A stretch of DNA of 64,000 nt from NCBI GenBank assembly GCA_000727475.1, contig KL647305.1:426856-490855 (forward strand). The letters are read 5' to 3'. The notes under the pieces were generated by a model, which searched no databases, had not been told where the DNA came from, and saw only the letters and a program-made list of their open reading frames with translations. This document shows, in pieces, positions 36,531 to 50,200 of the stretch. The stretch is from Sarcocystis neurona. Taxonomy: Eukaryota > Apicomplexa > Conoidasida > Eucoccidiorida > Sarcocystidae. The position numbers were made by a program, and so were the translations under genes. How positions within the stretch are numbered: position 1 is the first letter of the stretch; every line of letters starts with the position of its first letter.

Positions 36531-37498
36531 CATGAACTCAGCTGAAAATCCGACCACGACTACACGCGTAGGCATCCATGTGCGTGCACACATATACAAA
36601 AGTTCACGACAAACCACCAATATAAAGCGTACTATAGGTAAGGCAGCTTGTCAAAAGATATGTGCAACTGCTACACACATATGTATACATAAATATATAT
36701 ATATATATGTATACGTAAATGTGTGTATATATATATGTATACGCTGTATACATCAGAATGCATGCGCAAAAACAAACTGGCACATCTATCAGTCCATCGA
36801 GACGGGCACAGCCCATACAGAACTCAACAGTCTGCGCTCTCAACAATAAGATATACACGTACTCGAAAACATACGCACGTGTTGTGAGGACGTACACACA
36901 TATAATTAAAGACACACTGAGATAAAGCGAGACGAACAAAGACGTCCACACTTGCATAACCACGAACGTAGTCGCACGTACGCGCACGCATACAGAAAGA
37001 CGTGCATATACGCATGCGTACGTAGCTCAAGAAGGGCACCTTCGCTAACATGACGCGTCCAACCCGTTCGCCTTGAAGGACACACTGGGCGCTGCTCGCT
37101 TCCAGCGGAGTACATACTGCCAAAGACGGTACGCACACAAGCACGCAGGGGTGTGCTAGGGTCCTGCCGCTACGCTGCTGCTGCTACTCAACCGGCTACT
37201 GACCGTGGCCCCAGACAAATGCTTCCACACAACAGAGAAAACACAGATTTGTTTCTAGGTAACAGTCGAGGCCTAAATTCGGGTTTTGAAAACGAACTTC
37301 CCGAATGTGCAGGGCTGGCGTGTGCGCTTCCAGATATCACACTAGGTGCTTCATTGTGAACACTGTAAAGGGACCAGTCGGCTTCTTCGCCGCTCCTGCC
37401 GCTGCTGCTGCTACTTCGGGTCTGTTGCTGGGGTGTCGCCTCAGATGGTGTTGGGCACGCTGCGGCTACTTCTTCTGCTGCGTTTCAAGCTGCTTCGA
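35556..37498. other. Intergenic with TA/TACACATATA microsatellites; no gene seen
   Basis: Between the probable small minus-strand gene and the exons at 37.5 kb there are only short frames, several created by microsatellites (runs of Tyr-Ile). A pure (TA)n run of about 28 bases lies at 36499-36526, with shorter ones at about 36690-36740. Confidence 0.5.
36499..36526. repeat. (TA)n microsatellite
   Basis: Uninterrupted alternating T and A in a TACACATG-rich tract. It sits near the left edge of the microsatellite-dense half of the window. Confidence 0.95.
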
Positions 37499-37812
37499 CT
37501 ACTGTCGGTCTGGCTGCTGACGCAGCTCCTCCTGCTGAGGTAGGTGAGGTTCCGCTCTCCGTGCGCGTGCTGCAGCTGGTCGTCCTGCTGCTGCTTCTTC
37601 TCTCGCTCCTGCTTCGCAAACCGATGCGTCTACTCCCTCTGCTGCCGTCTGCGTCTGAGCCCTGAGAAGCGACTCCTGCAGACCACCGGACTGCCGCTCC
37701 AGAGGCCGGCAGAAGGTCAGACCTTCGGGCAGCGACGCACTTTGAGTGAAACAAGAAGCAGCGGACGGTCGGAAGGGCGGAGGCGGCGGCAGGAAGGGGC
37801 TTGGCAGGAGCT
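37499..37812 (-). CDS. Candidate terminal exon of an unassigned gene
   Basis: After an acceptor preceded by pyrimidines (CACATTCCCAG) the minus strand reads an open frame starting LLPSPFLPPPPPF, continuing through LPEGLTFCRPLERQ and an Ala/Arg/Glu-rich stretch to QQPDRQ and TAG. Composition and codon use resemble the low-complexity parts of the neighbouring PanK. It could belong with the exon at 39.3-39.7 kb. An alternative is that it is an extra 3' exon of PanK reached by alternative splicing, but PanK already has a stop at 41226. Family unknown. Confidence 0.35.
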
Positions 37813-39128
37813 CTGGGAATGTGTGGAGACGCGGCAAGTGCACACACACGCAGCAGCCGCAAGCAGCAAAACCCGTAGCACCTGCTGTGCGGTGGTGATT
37901 TGAAGCTCTTCCGCACAGCGTGGGGTGCACGAGTAGACAAATACATCGGTGCGTGCTTGTGCAGATACGCGTGGGATATATGTACACACGTACATATGTG
38001 TGTATGTATAGACGTATCTGCGACACGAAGAGAGAGAATACTTCAACAGGTGTTAACGATATGCTCGCGTGCCTCCTGCGCGATCAGTGAGACACCCACG
38101 TGGTCCTGCCTGCATTGCCTGATACACACATCTACTGTGTATGTGCTAAGGATCTGTTAACCTATGCGTGTGTGGACAGGAGGACATATGTATATAAATA
38201 TATATATATATATACATGTACGGGAGAGGAGTGGCAAGGTCAGCAGCCGGTGCATGCGTTCCTCTCAATCGGATCCGGAACCGCGTGCAGGTCGAAACAT
38301 CCGATCAGCACCAGCAGAGAAGAAAAAGTGAAGAGCCACAGACCGGCTGCGCAGCGCGTCAGACAGACAGACGGCTGCAGAGACGCACAGGCTACAGTGT
38401 ACACCGTCCCGCGTGCGAGAGCAGATTTCAAAGGTTCACAGGGCAACGTCCGGACCTAAGATCGACCTCTACAGACCGGACCGCACATATATACATAGAT
38501 ATATGTACATATATATCAATGTGTATACATGTGTGTACTGGCAAACCGCAGGCGACAGTCACGAAGCTCCTGCCACACCGCCGTTCTTCGGTTTGTAGGG
38601 TAAATTACAGAAAAAGGCGATGAACGCACGCAGCGCACTGCAGAAGTTATACACATACGTGTGTGTAGGTGTATCTGAATATGCACCAATGCGCGAGCAA
38701 ATGTTCACACCTTTGTGAGGACATATATATAAAGCACGTGCGTAGAGGATGCACGACCTCACACGTCTGCACACGTCAACATCTACACGCGCATGAGAGG
38801 TGTGGAGGTGCACAGCAGAAATGCGCTAGTGCCTACCCAGCCAGATCACCGAATGTGTGTGACAGAAGGAAGGGGGCTGTGTTGCTTTTCCACGTTGTAT
38901 ACCATTCTCATGCCACTACTATGCAGGTGAGAAGGCGCTCGGCCTCAATCGACTTCCTTCGAGCACCTGTGTCGCGTGCTTCCAGCTGTTGACACGACTA
39001 GACTCCCCCCACTTTCGTTGCTGGGCAAAAGTATTTCTATGAACGACCTCATCCAGGTCTAGACAGAGAAGTGGGACTGTACACCTGTCTACATCCACCT
39101 ACCTACACAAAGGCGTACACAGACATGC

Positions 39129-39162
<34 letters not shown>

Positions 39163-39264
39163 GTATCTGCGTACACGAGCGCGCGCAGTTGTTCCTATGG
39201 CATGGGAAATCGGAAATGAGAATCTGCTGCGGCCGTCACGTTTGGGATATAGACGCGCGCCCAC

Positions 39265-39665
39265 GTTTGCATAGCGAAATTGTTTCTCTCTGCGTCTGTG
39301 CTCCTGTCTCTGGAGACTATAAGCCTCCATTATTTCTGGCAGCTCGGAGCAGCAGCGACGTGCATGTGCACTGAGGAGCGTGAGCTTACGAGACAACGGG
39401 GCAGGGGCGTCGCTGTATCTGCGGTTCCAGCGCGCGAGCACCTGCTGCCCTTTCGGCGCTGCTGCAGCGCTTCGGTACGGCTGCTGCTGCTCTTCTGCGT
39501 GAGGCGCTGGCGAGGTGTCCATCCGGTGTTCGTGCTGCTGCAGTTGCTGCCAGCCATCCGGCACGAACGCCGTGGGGGTAGACGGTGAGAAGGGAGGCAT
39601 GAGACACGCCCCGTCGTCCTCCCCTTCCTCCGCCTCCTCATTCTCTTCTTCATCGAAGAAACCTC
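39265..39665 (-). CDS. Candidate internal exon with acidic and Gln-rich composition
   Basis: A long pyrimidine tract ends in a strong acceptor (TTTTTTCTTCACCAG), after which the frame reads GGFFDEEENEEAEEGEDD, then a Pro/Thr-containing segment with VPDGWQQLQQHEH, then Gln- and Ala-rich stretches, and a basic helix-like segment (SLQRQEHRRREKQF) near a possible donor at about 39264. The frame is open from the acceptor for over 130 codons. The other two minus frames lack this composition. The gene is unassigned; the exon probably lies upstream of the 37.5-37.8 kb exon in the same transcript. Confidence 0.4.
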
Positions 39666-39797
39666 CTGGTGAAGAAAAAAGCGACCGGACAAAAAAAGGC
39701 GAAGATCCGCCGACAGTTGCGAACGCGTGAAGCTTCCCTCTGGCGAAGCTCTGGGGGTGTCGCACTCTGAAGCGCCACTGCAGGAGGAAGAGTAAAA

Positions 39798-39908
39798 CTG
39801 CTGCTGCCTTACGTTCGGTATTGCTGCCTCACAAACGGTGCTGCCGCCTCACATAGCGTGGAGCTGCTGCCTCACGTGAAGTGCTATTGCCTCACGTCTG
39901 GTGCTGAG
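39798..39908. repeat. Five degenerate ~20-bp tandem units
   Basis: Five successive copies of a unit close to TGCTGCCTCACGTNNNGTGC, with 2-6 differences per copy. In minus-strand reading it lies upstream of the candidate exon at 39.3-39.7 kb and is outside any accepted exon. Confidence 0.85.
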
Positions 39909-40688
39909 GCTTCCCTACGAGAAAAGCTTTCCCCTCCTTGACGAGTTGTAACACTGCTGTCGCCCACCTTTTGCCACGCTGGTGACTCACTACTTAAAGA
40001 AAACTGTCGATGCTTCGAAGAATCTACCCTAGGAAAGCTGACCCTCTTGTAGGCCGCTGCTGCTCTGCGGGCAGACGGAGACTGGCATGCAGTGTACGAT
40101 ACTCAGTCTGGGACTTGACTGTCTTCCCCGCAGTGTGGAACGTGCCCACGCTCTGGTCCCCGAGACGAGACCGTCATTGCCGCGGGGGGGTTCACTGGGA
40201 CAGACAATATTGCTAGGGACTCTGCCAGCAAGTGCCCCGGCGCCCTACGCAGAGACGGCAACACCGAGACGCAGGCATGCATCATCTCCCACAGACAGAC
40301 GGATAGACTTCTTCAGCTATACGCACTCGTTCGCGAACACCTTTCACTCTTCTGCCAAAAAGCGTGTATATATAAATATACATACATTCACATTTATACA
40401 TATATATATATATGTGTACCTCCTATTGTCTACTCTCTGTCGATAAATACCTATGCACGTAGACTGACAGGAAAATACAGATTTCTCACTCTCCCGCTCT
40501 CTGTATATAACGACCACCCATGTCCTGCGGCTGCTACTGCGCCGTCACCAGCGCGCTATGAAGCGTCGCTGCTGCAGCAGCACGGAGGCATGCTAATTAT
40601 CGAGAAAGACGTGCGCAGTGAGGCGAACGAAGGGAGAGAGTGCGCCTGGATGCCCAGACACCCAGAGCTCTTATACGCAGATGCCGCA

Positions 40689-41084
40689 CGTACGTAATAC
40701 GATGACGGCACCATGCGCGCACATATCTTTCTCGAACTGTATAACAGAGAGCAGGACCTTGAGTGCATGTGGCGCGCGTGCGGCTTGCTGCTTCAGTACC
40801 TTCGCGCTTCCACGTCGGACGTCCCGACGACGGCTCCTGGGTCCACTGCTCTTCTCCGTCAGCAGCAGGGAAGCCCAGTGACAGTGGCCTGCTCCGCCTC
40901 CCATTGCTGCACTGCTCGAGGCTTCCGCGACCGCTGCCGCGACCGGCACGGTGGACTGCAGCTTTTCTGCTGCTGGTGTTCTTCCTCTCCTGCCACCCCA
41001 TGTCTCTCGACCGCATCCGGAGCGCAGCGTTCCCTGAGAAACGGTGAGCCGCAGAGGGACGACAACAGAACCTGCAGTGTCCAC
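40689..41084 (-). other. Candidate exon between PanK and the 39.7 kb exon
   Basis: A minus-strand frame of 137 codons with mixed, protein-like composition (GHCHWASLLLTEKS; KVLLSVIQFEKDMCAHG) approaches a possible donor, TATTAC|GTACGT, near 40694. It could be the first or second exon of the unassigned gene at 37.5-39.7 kb. No homologue recognised. A plus-strand frame in the same place is rich in Leu, Ser and Arg and was judged its shadow. Confidence 0.25.
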
Positions 41085-41225
41085 CGGCGTACGCGCACGC
41101 GTCTATACCGACGGACGCCTCCGTGCGGCTCCGCTGTCGGAAAACACGAGCGTGAAAAACGAACAAAGAAAGCAGTGCACTTCCGGCGATAACTCAAACT
41201 TCCACGTTTCACTTTGCATGCGTCA

Positions 41226-44200
41226 CTACCGATCAACACGCTGTGTCACATAGCACTGCGCCTGCCGGTGAGTAGTATTCGCACGAGTGTGCGCTGCTTC
41301 GTCTGTCGCTCCGCCGCAGGCAGACATTTCAAACGAAGGGCCACCGGCACACACGGACGTGCGACGCCAGCCGTTGAATGAAAGTTGCTTCCGCCGGCTT
41401 CTGTTCTCCAAGCACTGACGCACGCTACTTGTGCCATACAGAGTTTCTCTGCGCGCAGGCTGCCTACGAGAAGAAAGCGAAGAGGAGCGCAGCGCGTGGC
41501 CGCACGTCGCGTCCGATCCTGATGCAGGAACCGGGGAGCAGCGCTCGTGGCTAAGGCACGCCCCTAGGGCTCCCAGGAACGCCGATAAGCTGCAAAAAAC
41601 AGCACACGCACTCTCACGTATACACAACAATACGCATATCTACGTCGAACCCAGATCCTCATACACGTACACATATAGATAGATAGACAGATACACGCTA
41701 CCACGTGTAATTTCCGTCTCCATATATATATATATGCATGTATATCTCCGTGTAATCCTCCTCACTATGTACATATGTATATCTATGCGTAATTCACGTC
41801 TCTCTATACATATATATATATATATATGCAGAGTTACTCCTTTATTTGTACGCGCACAAAGTATAGGCCAAAAACAGCAAGTGGACCACCGCACAGAAGA
41901 CTACACCCTCTTTGGCTGCCGGCAGAGCGTCGCTGGCACTTCTTTCTACTGCTACTACTACTACTACGTGAAGAGACTGACGGACATACCCTACCGGTTT
42001 ACTGACAAACGTACACACACACCCGGGCAGCGCTTGTTGATGTTTACACGGCAGTGTTTGTCTTTGATCGACGTTGACGGACGCAAGACAGCAACTGCCA
42101 AGGGGCAGCGCATTAAAATACCCCCCTCAGCGGCTACGAACGACGCCGGCTGTGTGAGCTGCCAGAGCATGCAGCCGTCCCAAAGAACAGGTGCGCCTAC
42201 CGAGCGATTCTCCGTACACTAGCGTCATCAACGTGAATCAATGGTACACACACCTGTGTCCTCGTGCTCCCTCCAGGTACGCGTTTATATCTACGTATGC
42301 TTCAGTACACATACACACATATAAGCGTATATATTTGTGACGCTCTCCGCATACATACGCGCAGACATGTACGAATACGTCGGCGTGAGAAGACGCGTTG
42401 CTCATGTGTATAAATAGGTCCATGACCCCACCATAAGAAGCACGCCTCCCACCGATGGGGGCGAAGAGGACCTCTCAGCCCCTCCGCACTACGACTCCAA
42501 GCAACTTGTCAACAAACATCCTCGCCATCGCTTCAGTGTGCGGCCCGGCAACATGCGCCCAGTGCACAGACGATTGCACGTCTAGGTATTTACAGACGCA
42601 TGCACCCCACACGCCTGTCTGCATGCGGACACAAGATGACGGCGCATACCACCTTGGCACAACAGTCACGGGGAGCCGCAACTGCAACAAGAAATTTTTC
42701 GACAAGGGGAGTTCTACGCGTCGACATACGTCAATCTGCAGATGACATTTTCTGGTCATACATATAGACGTGATATATACACATATATGTGATATATATG
42801 TAGTTAACATACATATATATATATATATATATACTATAAATATTATATATATATGTATGCGTATCCACACACGTATGCATATCCACACATGTATGCATAT
42901 ACACACATGTATGTTTATCCACACATGTATGCATATACACACATGTATGTTTATCCACACATGTATGTATATCCACACACACATACACGTGGAGATGTAG
43001 GAAGCACTCGGGCAGACGAACAGACTGACCTGCAGAAGTAGACTTTGCATTCGTTTTTCGACCAGAAGCGGACGGAGTGCTGCAACGAGGCGAGGAAGCC
43101 AGGGACGTCGAGTAGGAAGCCCGCGAGGACGATGCTGTTGATTTGACGTGCAGCAGCCACATCGATCCACAGCACTCCCTACACCAATGTTTATGCTTCT
43201 TCTAGCATGCACGACTGCAAAACTCGGTACCAGCGACTAACCACACGCACGCACGTAGAAACATCTGTTTCTATACTTATGTAGACACACATGTACGGTT
43301 TACGTGTACATATATATATATATATATATATATGTATGCGCCCACGTAGATGATACATGTATAGAGCATCCGTGCGTGCGTGTGTGTGTGAGTATGTGTG
43401 TGTGTATTGTCTGTGTTCCTATCCCTACGTGTCTACACTTCTCCGCGTCGCTGAGAGCAACCGTCCCTTCGGAAAAGACATTGAGGAGGGGCAGCGTCAT
43501 TTTTAGAAGCCGAAGGACACAGAAGATACCCACGTATAGTCGCTGATTCTTTCACACACAGAGTCACACAGAGGGACGTGCAGGGGGCCCACACAGAGTC
43601 GCAGAACCACACACACACACACACACATCCAGACGCTTACAAATATGAGCGCGTCACCGACAAATCCGTGACCCTTCAGCTTAAATGACTGTGTACATAT
43701 GTACACATATATGTATATATATATGTATGTGTGTGTATATACATTTATATGTACATGCACGTGTACGAGAATTACGTGTACGCGTATATGTATACCTACG
43801 GTTAACACCCACCTAGTCCGCTTTCTGTATATAGATATACACGTGCGTATATATCTACGTATATACACGTATGTGTGTATCTACGATATACACTCATATG
43901 TATCTATGTCTACGGTAGATAGTCAGCCGTCTCCTTCTCTGTGTGTGGATGTGCGTATCACCACAGCTGCACTTTTCCCCGCTTGTTTTTCCAACCCCTG
44001 CAGAGGCTTCTTCTCGCCGTAGCCGTCGGACAGACGCACGCCTCTCCCACACCGACGGCCTTCCACCGCACTGTACACAAGAAGTGCTCGAGCGAAGCCG
44101 CGCCTCCACGTGCGACCTACCACCATCGGGGAGTGGTAAGTGCGAAGGGTTCACCGAGCAGCACGAGAGCACACAAATACACGTACAAAGAACTGCACAG

Positions 44201-47200
44201 CAGCCCGCAGGACAGCCACACGTCCCCCCACAAGCCCGGCTACCGCGTGTCGCCACCGCCACTGGACGCAACACAACTGTATCCCTCTGTGTATCCCGGG
44301 AACTGCTGCAGACTTTGGAGAGCAGCAACAAGGACAGAGAGACCGGCAGCCACACACTGAGGCCCGTCTACAAGGAAAAAAACATTAGAGCGAGTCTACG
44401 TCCCCCACGTGCGCGGACGCACTGCTTGGGCTCCTACGACGTGGTCTAAACATGTCTCGACTCCGCAGGCGCCATCAACTGGTCGTCGGGCGGCACGGCG
44501 ACTCCCCGCCGCGCTTCTCAAGTCGCATGCATACAGAGCGCAGCTACCGCACAAACTGGCACCCGCATGCGCGTTTTCCGCTTCAGAGACTCCCCCCGTG
44601 ACTAAGCCGACACGACGGAAGGGCGCCGTCGCGCGCGTGGAAGCACGGCACAGCCGAGGCGGCAAGGCCGCAGCTGCTCGCTCTGGCGTGTCCACACGGC
44701 TCGCTGCGTGCGCCAGAAGATTGTTACAGACCCTGCGCTCGTCGTCAAAATCCGCCGGACCGGAAAAAAGAACGGCCCCGTCTCTGCTATGCGTCTACAG
44801 GCTCACGCCGGCATTTCCTGGGCACCAGGGCAACGCCAGCTCGCGGGCGTGTGTCCATAGACAAGCACGCATGCAGACGTCGGCAGCTTGCACGCGCGTT
44901 TGCCGGAAAACAAAGGCCCGTGCGAAGCGGTGCGACTAGCACAGTTTTTGCGACTCAGAGGATCTACACGGGACAGTGCGGAGCTGGCGCGCTCTCCCTA
45001 CTGCCCCGGCACGTGGACGTATATGGCGCTGGCACAGCGCTTTTCCACTGCCACACAGGCCTACCCGCGGTGTGTCTGCCTGGCGAGGAAAATTTCGCCA
45101 GGCGCAAGCACACGACAAAATGTGTGAATGGCTCACTCGACACGACATCTGAACACGTGCACTTCTCGTGTCTACCAAGGGCTTGCTGTGTGTAGACTGC
45201 AGTAGGTGTGTGTGTGTGTGTGTGCATGTATGGGGACAGAGAGAAAAACAAGCGCTCACCGCTTCAGCCCGTGCAAGACGGCGTGCAGATAGGCTTGCTG
45301 GGCGACGTTGAAACTCATCATCGTCAGCAAGGAGCGCACGATGTCCGCGGGACTCGGCTGCGAAAAGAAGTCCACGTTCAGACGGGCAATGGACACAGGT
45401 GTAGAAGACCTGCTTAGCGCCACCCCACAACTCGCGGCCAGGTCACGGAAAACGAAGAAAAAGAAGTGACGCAGCACACGCGGAGAGGGCACACGCAGGG
45501 AAGAAGACCGCTGGATGAACGTCAAGAATAGAAAGGCGGCGCGCGCCACGCGGTGCAGAACGGTCTACTGGGAAGCCGCTCGGGCCGCACACACGCCTGA
45601 CAGCTACTACCTAGGAACACAGTCGCAAGAAGCTGTGCGTGCAAAAGAAGAAGCTGACCGATCGCTGCAGCACAACGCAGAGAAACGGCGACAAAGACGG
45701 AGAGGAAAACCTCCTCCGTGGGTCAGGAGACTCAAGAGAATTGCCGCAGAAGGACGGAACGTCAGAGGAAAAAGGTCGAACCAAGAAGCGAGTCTACGAG
45801 TCTAAACCAAACGAGAAACAACGGGAATGAAGCGGGGATTCGACGCTGAGAACTGCATGCGTACATGCTAGTGGCAAGTGCGGAAGTGCACACAAGTACC
45901 AAGGAGCAGCTGTTTGAAAGTTACACGAAACACGGAGAAAACAGCCCGATATAATAACGCTGACTTTCCTCCACACAAGGCACGCAACAGCAGACAGTGG
46001 CACCAGGACCAGGCAGCTGCTACATTCTTACCGGCCGCGCTGCTGCAACACACGAGCGCACGCACACAAGCCTGTCTCTCCCCAAAGGAGGGGGACGATA
46101 GCTGCTGAACGTAAGGAGCGCGTAAAGTCGCGCAGCCTTCAGGGCGCTGCTCTGCCTTCTGCTGCTACGTGGTTTGCTGCTACGCGTAGATGGCTGCTGC
46201 TGTGTGGATTGATGCTGCTGGTGGCATTACTGTAGGCGCTATATGGTTCTTTTTACTGCTCGACAGTCTGTTGCGACTCCTGTTTTCTGCGAAGACACAA
46301 GACTCGAGACGGCCGTCTGCGCGACAGGGCGGTGTCTGTACACGCAGCCGCGAACTGCAGCTCGGGTGTCTGTCTATCTGAATTGATGCGCACTCCCCTC
46401 CCCCTGCATTTCCTTTTGGCTGCTGCTGTTGCTGCTGTCCTTCCTTTTTCCTGCTGACGGAAAGCACCTGAGTTACCTTCCTCAGATGCCGACTGTCAAT
46501 GCTGATCCTTGCATGCAGCGGTGAACGGCTGCGGGTAGCAGCACCGCTTGACCTGGGCCTCCTCGCTGTTGCGCTGTCGCTATTTCTGCGGCTGCTGCCG
46601 AACACCTCTCCGTCGTGTGCGGCGTCTTCATCCTCCTCTGCGCCGCTTCCTTCGTCCATGCGCGACTCATCTTCTTCACTGCTACTGCTGTTGCTGCTGC
46701 TTCTGCTCATATGCCAGCAGTCGCTGCTTGCGTTGCTCATGCTGCTGCAGCTGTCTCTCCTGAAGCACCCACGGATCCCGTCGCCTCCCCAGAGACGAGT
46801 CCCCCAACTTTTGCTGCTGCAGGAGGGTTGGTCGGCGGCAACAATCCTCGAAAAGTCGACCTTCCCTTCGCTCGAGCTGCTGTTGCCGCTGCTCGTGCTC
46901 TGCCGCCTGCTTCTCGAACAGCTCGCCTTTCCACTGCTTCCGCTTGCCTCTCTCGCCCTCTCGCAGTCGCAGCTCGCATGCAAGCAGCTGCAGCAGCAGA
47001 TGTGCTCCTCACCGAGCATCCCCTCGCAGTTGCTGCCCCTGGTGCCGCAGCTGCAGTTGCTGCCACCGCCGCTTCTGCACAGGCACCTCCTGCACGACCT
47101 CTCGCTCGGTCGCCAGCTGCTTTCGAGACGACTGCCGCCGCTGTGGAAGGAGCAGCTCCTGCTGCTGCCGGTCGCACTGTTGGACACGTTGGCACATGCG

Positions 47201-50200
47201 CTCTCTTGATGAATATTTGCACAGCAGGGAGAAGAACCGCACACGGCATCGCCGTGATGCGGCTCGTCTGCTGTGCTGCTGTTGCTGCTGCCACTCGCGT
47301 TGTGACTAACCTGTTGGGCACCACGAGGCACTTCTATCCGCAATGAATGCGAGAACTTGCGGCTACTGGTGGTGCTGCCGCCGCTGTGTGGAAGTGCTGC
47401 TGCATGCTGGTGCTGCTGCACACAGGCCCCCCTGTGGCTCACATGTGTTTGCCAGTGCTCTTCTCCACCTGTATGCTGTTCAGTCTCCAGGGCACCAGCT
47501 GCTGCGGCGCAGTTGGGACAGTCATTCTGTTCTGCGCTGCCTTTGAAAAGCGCGCTACTACGCCATCTCCGACAGCAGAGGTCCTGCTCACCACCCGAGG
47601 CAACGAGGCTGCTTCTTCTCATCCTTCTCCTCCACCTGCAGCAGCCATCGCTGCAATGGTCACGGTGACAGCCGTGGCAACAGGAGCAGCGCCATGTGCA
47701 GCACCGGCAGCAGGAACAGCAGCAACAGCAGGAGTATTGTCGGTGCCCGCCACCAACGGCCTTCTCTGCCAACGTCGTTGTTGCCGCTGGTGAAAAAAAC
47801 TCGTCTTCTCTCTGTCCCTCAACCGTAGCAGCTCTTGCAGCCGACCTCCCGCTGCAAGTGCTTCCCCCCTCCCTGCTTCCACCATCTGTAGTGCCTTCCT
47901 GGCAGCAGCGCATGCTGTGTCTACTGCAGCTAAGACAGACGGAGGCTGCCGCGCCTGTCGTTCTTCTGTTATTATCAATGAACGCTTCCATTCGGAAGCC
48001 TTCTTTCCTACTTTGTTGGCACTTGCTGCCGACAGCGAAATCCAACGGAAGCGGCTTGGTAAGTGCGCTGCTGCCGCAGGTGTCCTGCTGTCCGCCAATC
48101 ACACGCACGTCGCGTGAGCAGCTGTGACACCTCGTGACTTCATTTCTCAAAGACATGTCTTCCTCAGCAACTGACAGCACTGCCAGCCCTGCCTCGTCCG
48201 CAACATCTGACGCAAAACGGTTTGCTTCTGTTGGTGCCGTAGCTGCCGCTGTGGATATACCTGGCGGCCTGCCTGCTGCTGGTGCTAAATGAGCAGTCGG
48301 CAGCCCCCCTCCCCCCCCTCCTGTTGCAGGTAGCCCTGACGTTTTCTGCGGCTCTTCTGGTCCACGAGCCGCTCTGGCTGCCGCAAAGTCTGGCGGAGCT
48401 CTTGTTGCCCCCGCTGCAACTGTCGTCCCTACTGCTGCTGCTGCTGCATCAGACGGAACAGCTGTCGTCGCGGTGTTACTTGTTGTCCGTTCCGAACGCA
48501 CACTAACAAAGAAGCGTTCCTGAAATGCTTGCTTGGTCGCAGTAGCTCTTTCCTTCGCTTCTGGAATAGCATACTCGCGAAGCAGCCGCAACGGCAGATG
48601 CTGCAGCTTGCCAAACGTCGAAGCGATCGTCGACGGCTTCAGCCCTATCGCATCATAGCCACCTCCATAGATATCTCGCACAAGCATATCACACACGCGA
48701 CTGTCACCATTAACGGCCAGCTGCAGCAGCTCCCGTGGTGACGCCTCCTCGTCGGCTAGCAGAAGTCTGAGCAGCAGCACAACAAGCAGCAGCGCTGCAG
48801 CAGCGTGACGCACGGCAGCCCAGCCGAGGTGTAACACGTCGCCACGAGCGCGAGCGCGGGCAGTAGCAGCAGCGGCAGTCGTCTGACGAAGAGCAGCAGC
48901 TACAGCGACATCAGCAATCGCACAGGGAGAGGAGGCACACGTCTACAACAGCAGTAGAAGCAGCAGAGACATCACACAGAGCAGGCAGCGGCCCGCGAGT
49001 GGAAGCGGCAAGTCGTCACCGTCACAGGGGCCCAGCCCAGCGGCGCAGCCCGCGGTGCCAGAACAGAGGAAGGCCAGCAGCAGCAGCAGACGGCGCAGTC
49101 CGCCACGGGAGGACCCTCTGCAGTCACTTCCTCCTACCGCAGATACATGAAGGCACTTGGAACGTTCACCGGACGCGCCCCGCTGGCGCCACAAACGTTC
49201 ACACAAAGCCTGTTGCATGCAGAGACACACTTGCTGCTACACCGTCGTCACGGCAGCACTGCGGCAGCGGTCACCAGCGCAGTCCTGCAGGTCGAGCAGC
49301 GGGGCTGATATGCTGCTGCTGCCAGCAATCCTTCCATGGCCAACGTATACTCCAGACCTCTTCTAGAAAAGCAGCAGCAGTCAGTTCCACCCAACGACTG
49401 ACACGCAGGCAGAGACAAGTCGATCTGTGCGCTGTTGCCACAGCTGCCCAAGGCAGAAAGACATGCAGCTCCTACACAAATACCGAGCAACAGCTGTGTG
49501 GTACACTGCTCGTGCGCGGGCAAAGTGGAGAAGCTGCGGCCCGACGACGAGGCCGTGACGCTGCTGCTGTCTCGTGAGAGTACCCTGTTGCCTCGCTTGT
49601 AAAACACTGCTGCCCTACATAGTGCCTACCACCCCTCCGCAGGAACGGATCCGCTGCTACGGCGTTGCTGCTACGATTGCAAAAAAGGAGCTGCGATTCG
49701 GCTGCTGTTCTCTCCAGCCGCTGCCTCTACTTTTCTAAGCTGGTGCTTCCACCCACCGTCCCCCCTCCCGCAGCTTCGATGCCGCTGCCGTTGGAGGCTC
49801 GACAATTCACACGCTTATCCTGCTGTCCCGGTGTTGTTGTCGCTACAGTCCTCAGTTGCTGTGCAGCTGCTGTTGATGCCGGGCAAAGTCGACGTCACTT
49901 TGCTGCTGCAGAACTTCCTTGGGAACACGGCTACGTAGATGACACTGCTTTGGTGCTCCGACGTTGCTGTTACCAAGCAACCTCTGCCCTGCCCCCAACT
50001 GCTGCTCCCACGCGCTGCCCTAAGACCTACGAACATGGCCGCGACATGCAGCACTTTACTGTATGGTAGCTGCGAGGCCCTCTGGTCCCCTACCCGCCAA
50101 CTCTCCTCAATATTGCGTACACTCCTATACCGTTTCTTTCATTGCTGCGCTGCTGAAACTGCTGTTCTCGGCCTGCCCCTGTCGCGCCGGTACCATTCTC

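Noticed and set aside
36276..36987. Tyr/Ile-rich open frames on both strands
   Set aside because: They are produced by translating (TA)n and TACATA microsatellites; no start context or coding composition outside the repeat.
42857..42982. Regular repeats that might be taken for a CRISPR array
   Set aside because: Units are head-to-tail with no unique spacers, in an intron of a eukaryotic nuclear gene; it is a minisatellite.
46180..46476. Continuation of the PanK exon 4 frame to a stop at 46180
   Set aside because: A good phase-0 donor (GAAG|GTAACT) at 46476 joins exactly to the next conserved exon (PSPADIVRSLL), and the kinase core needs the later exons.
48767..48837. Hydrophobic N-terminus (MLHLGWAAVRHAAAALLLVVLLL) resembling a signal peptide at the start of an 885-codon frame
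   Set aside because: It lies in PanK intron 3, just upstream of the acceptor at 48767; the exon proper begins with LLLADEEASP, continuing the conserved core from exon 3.
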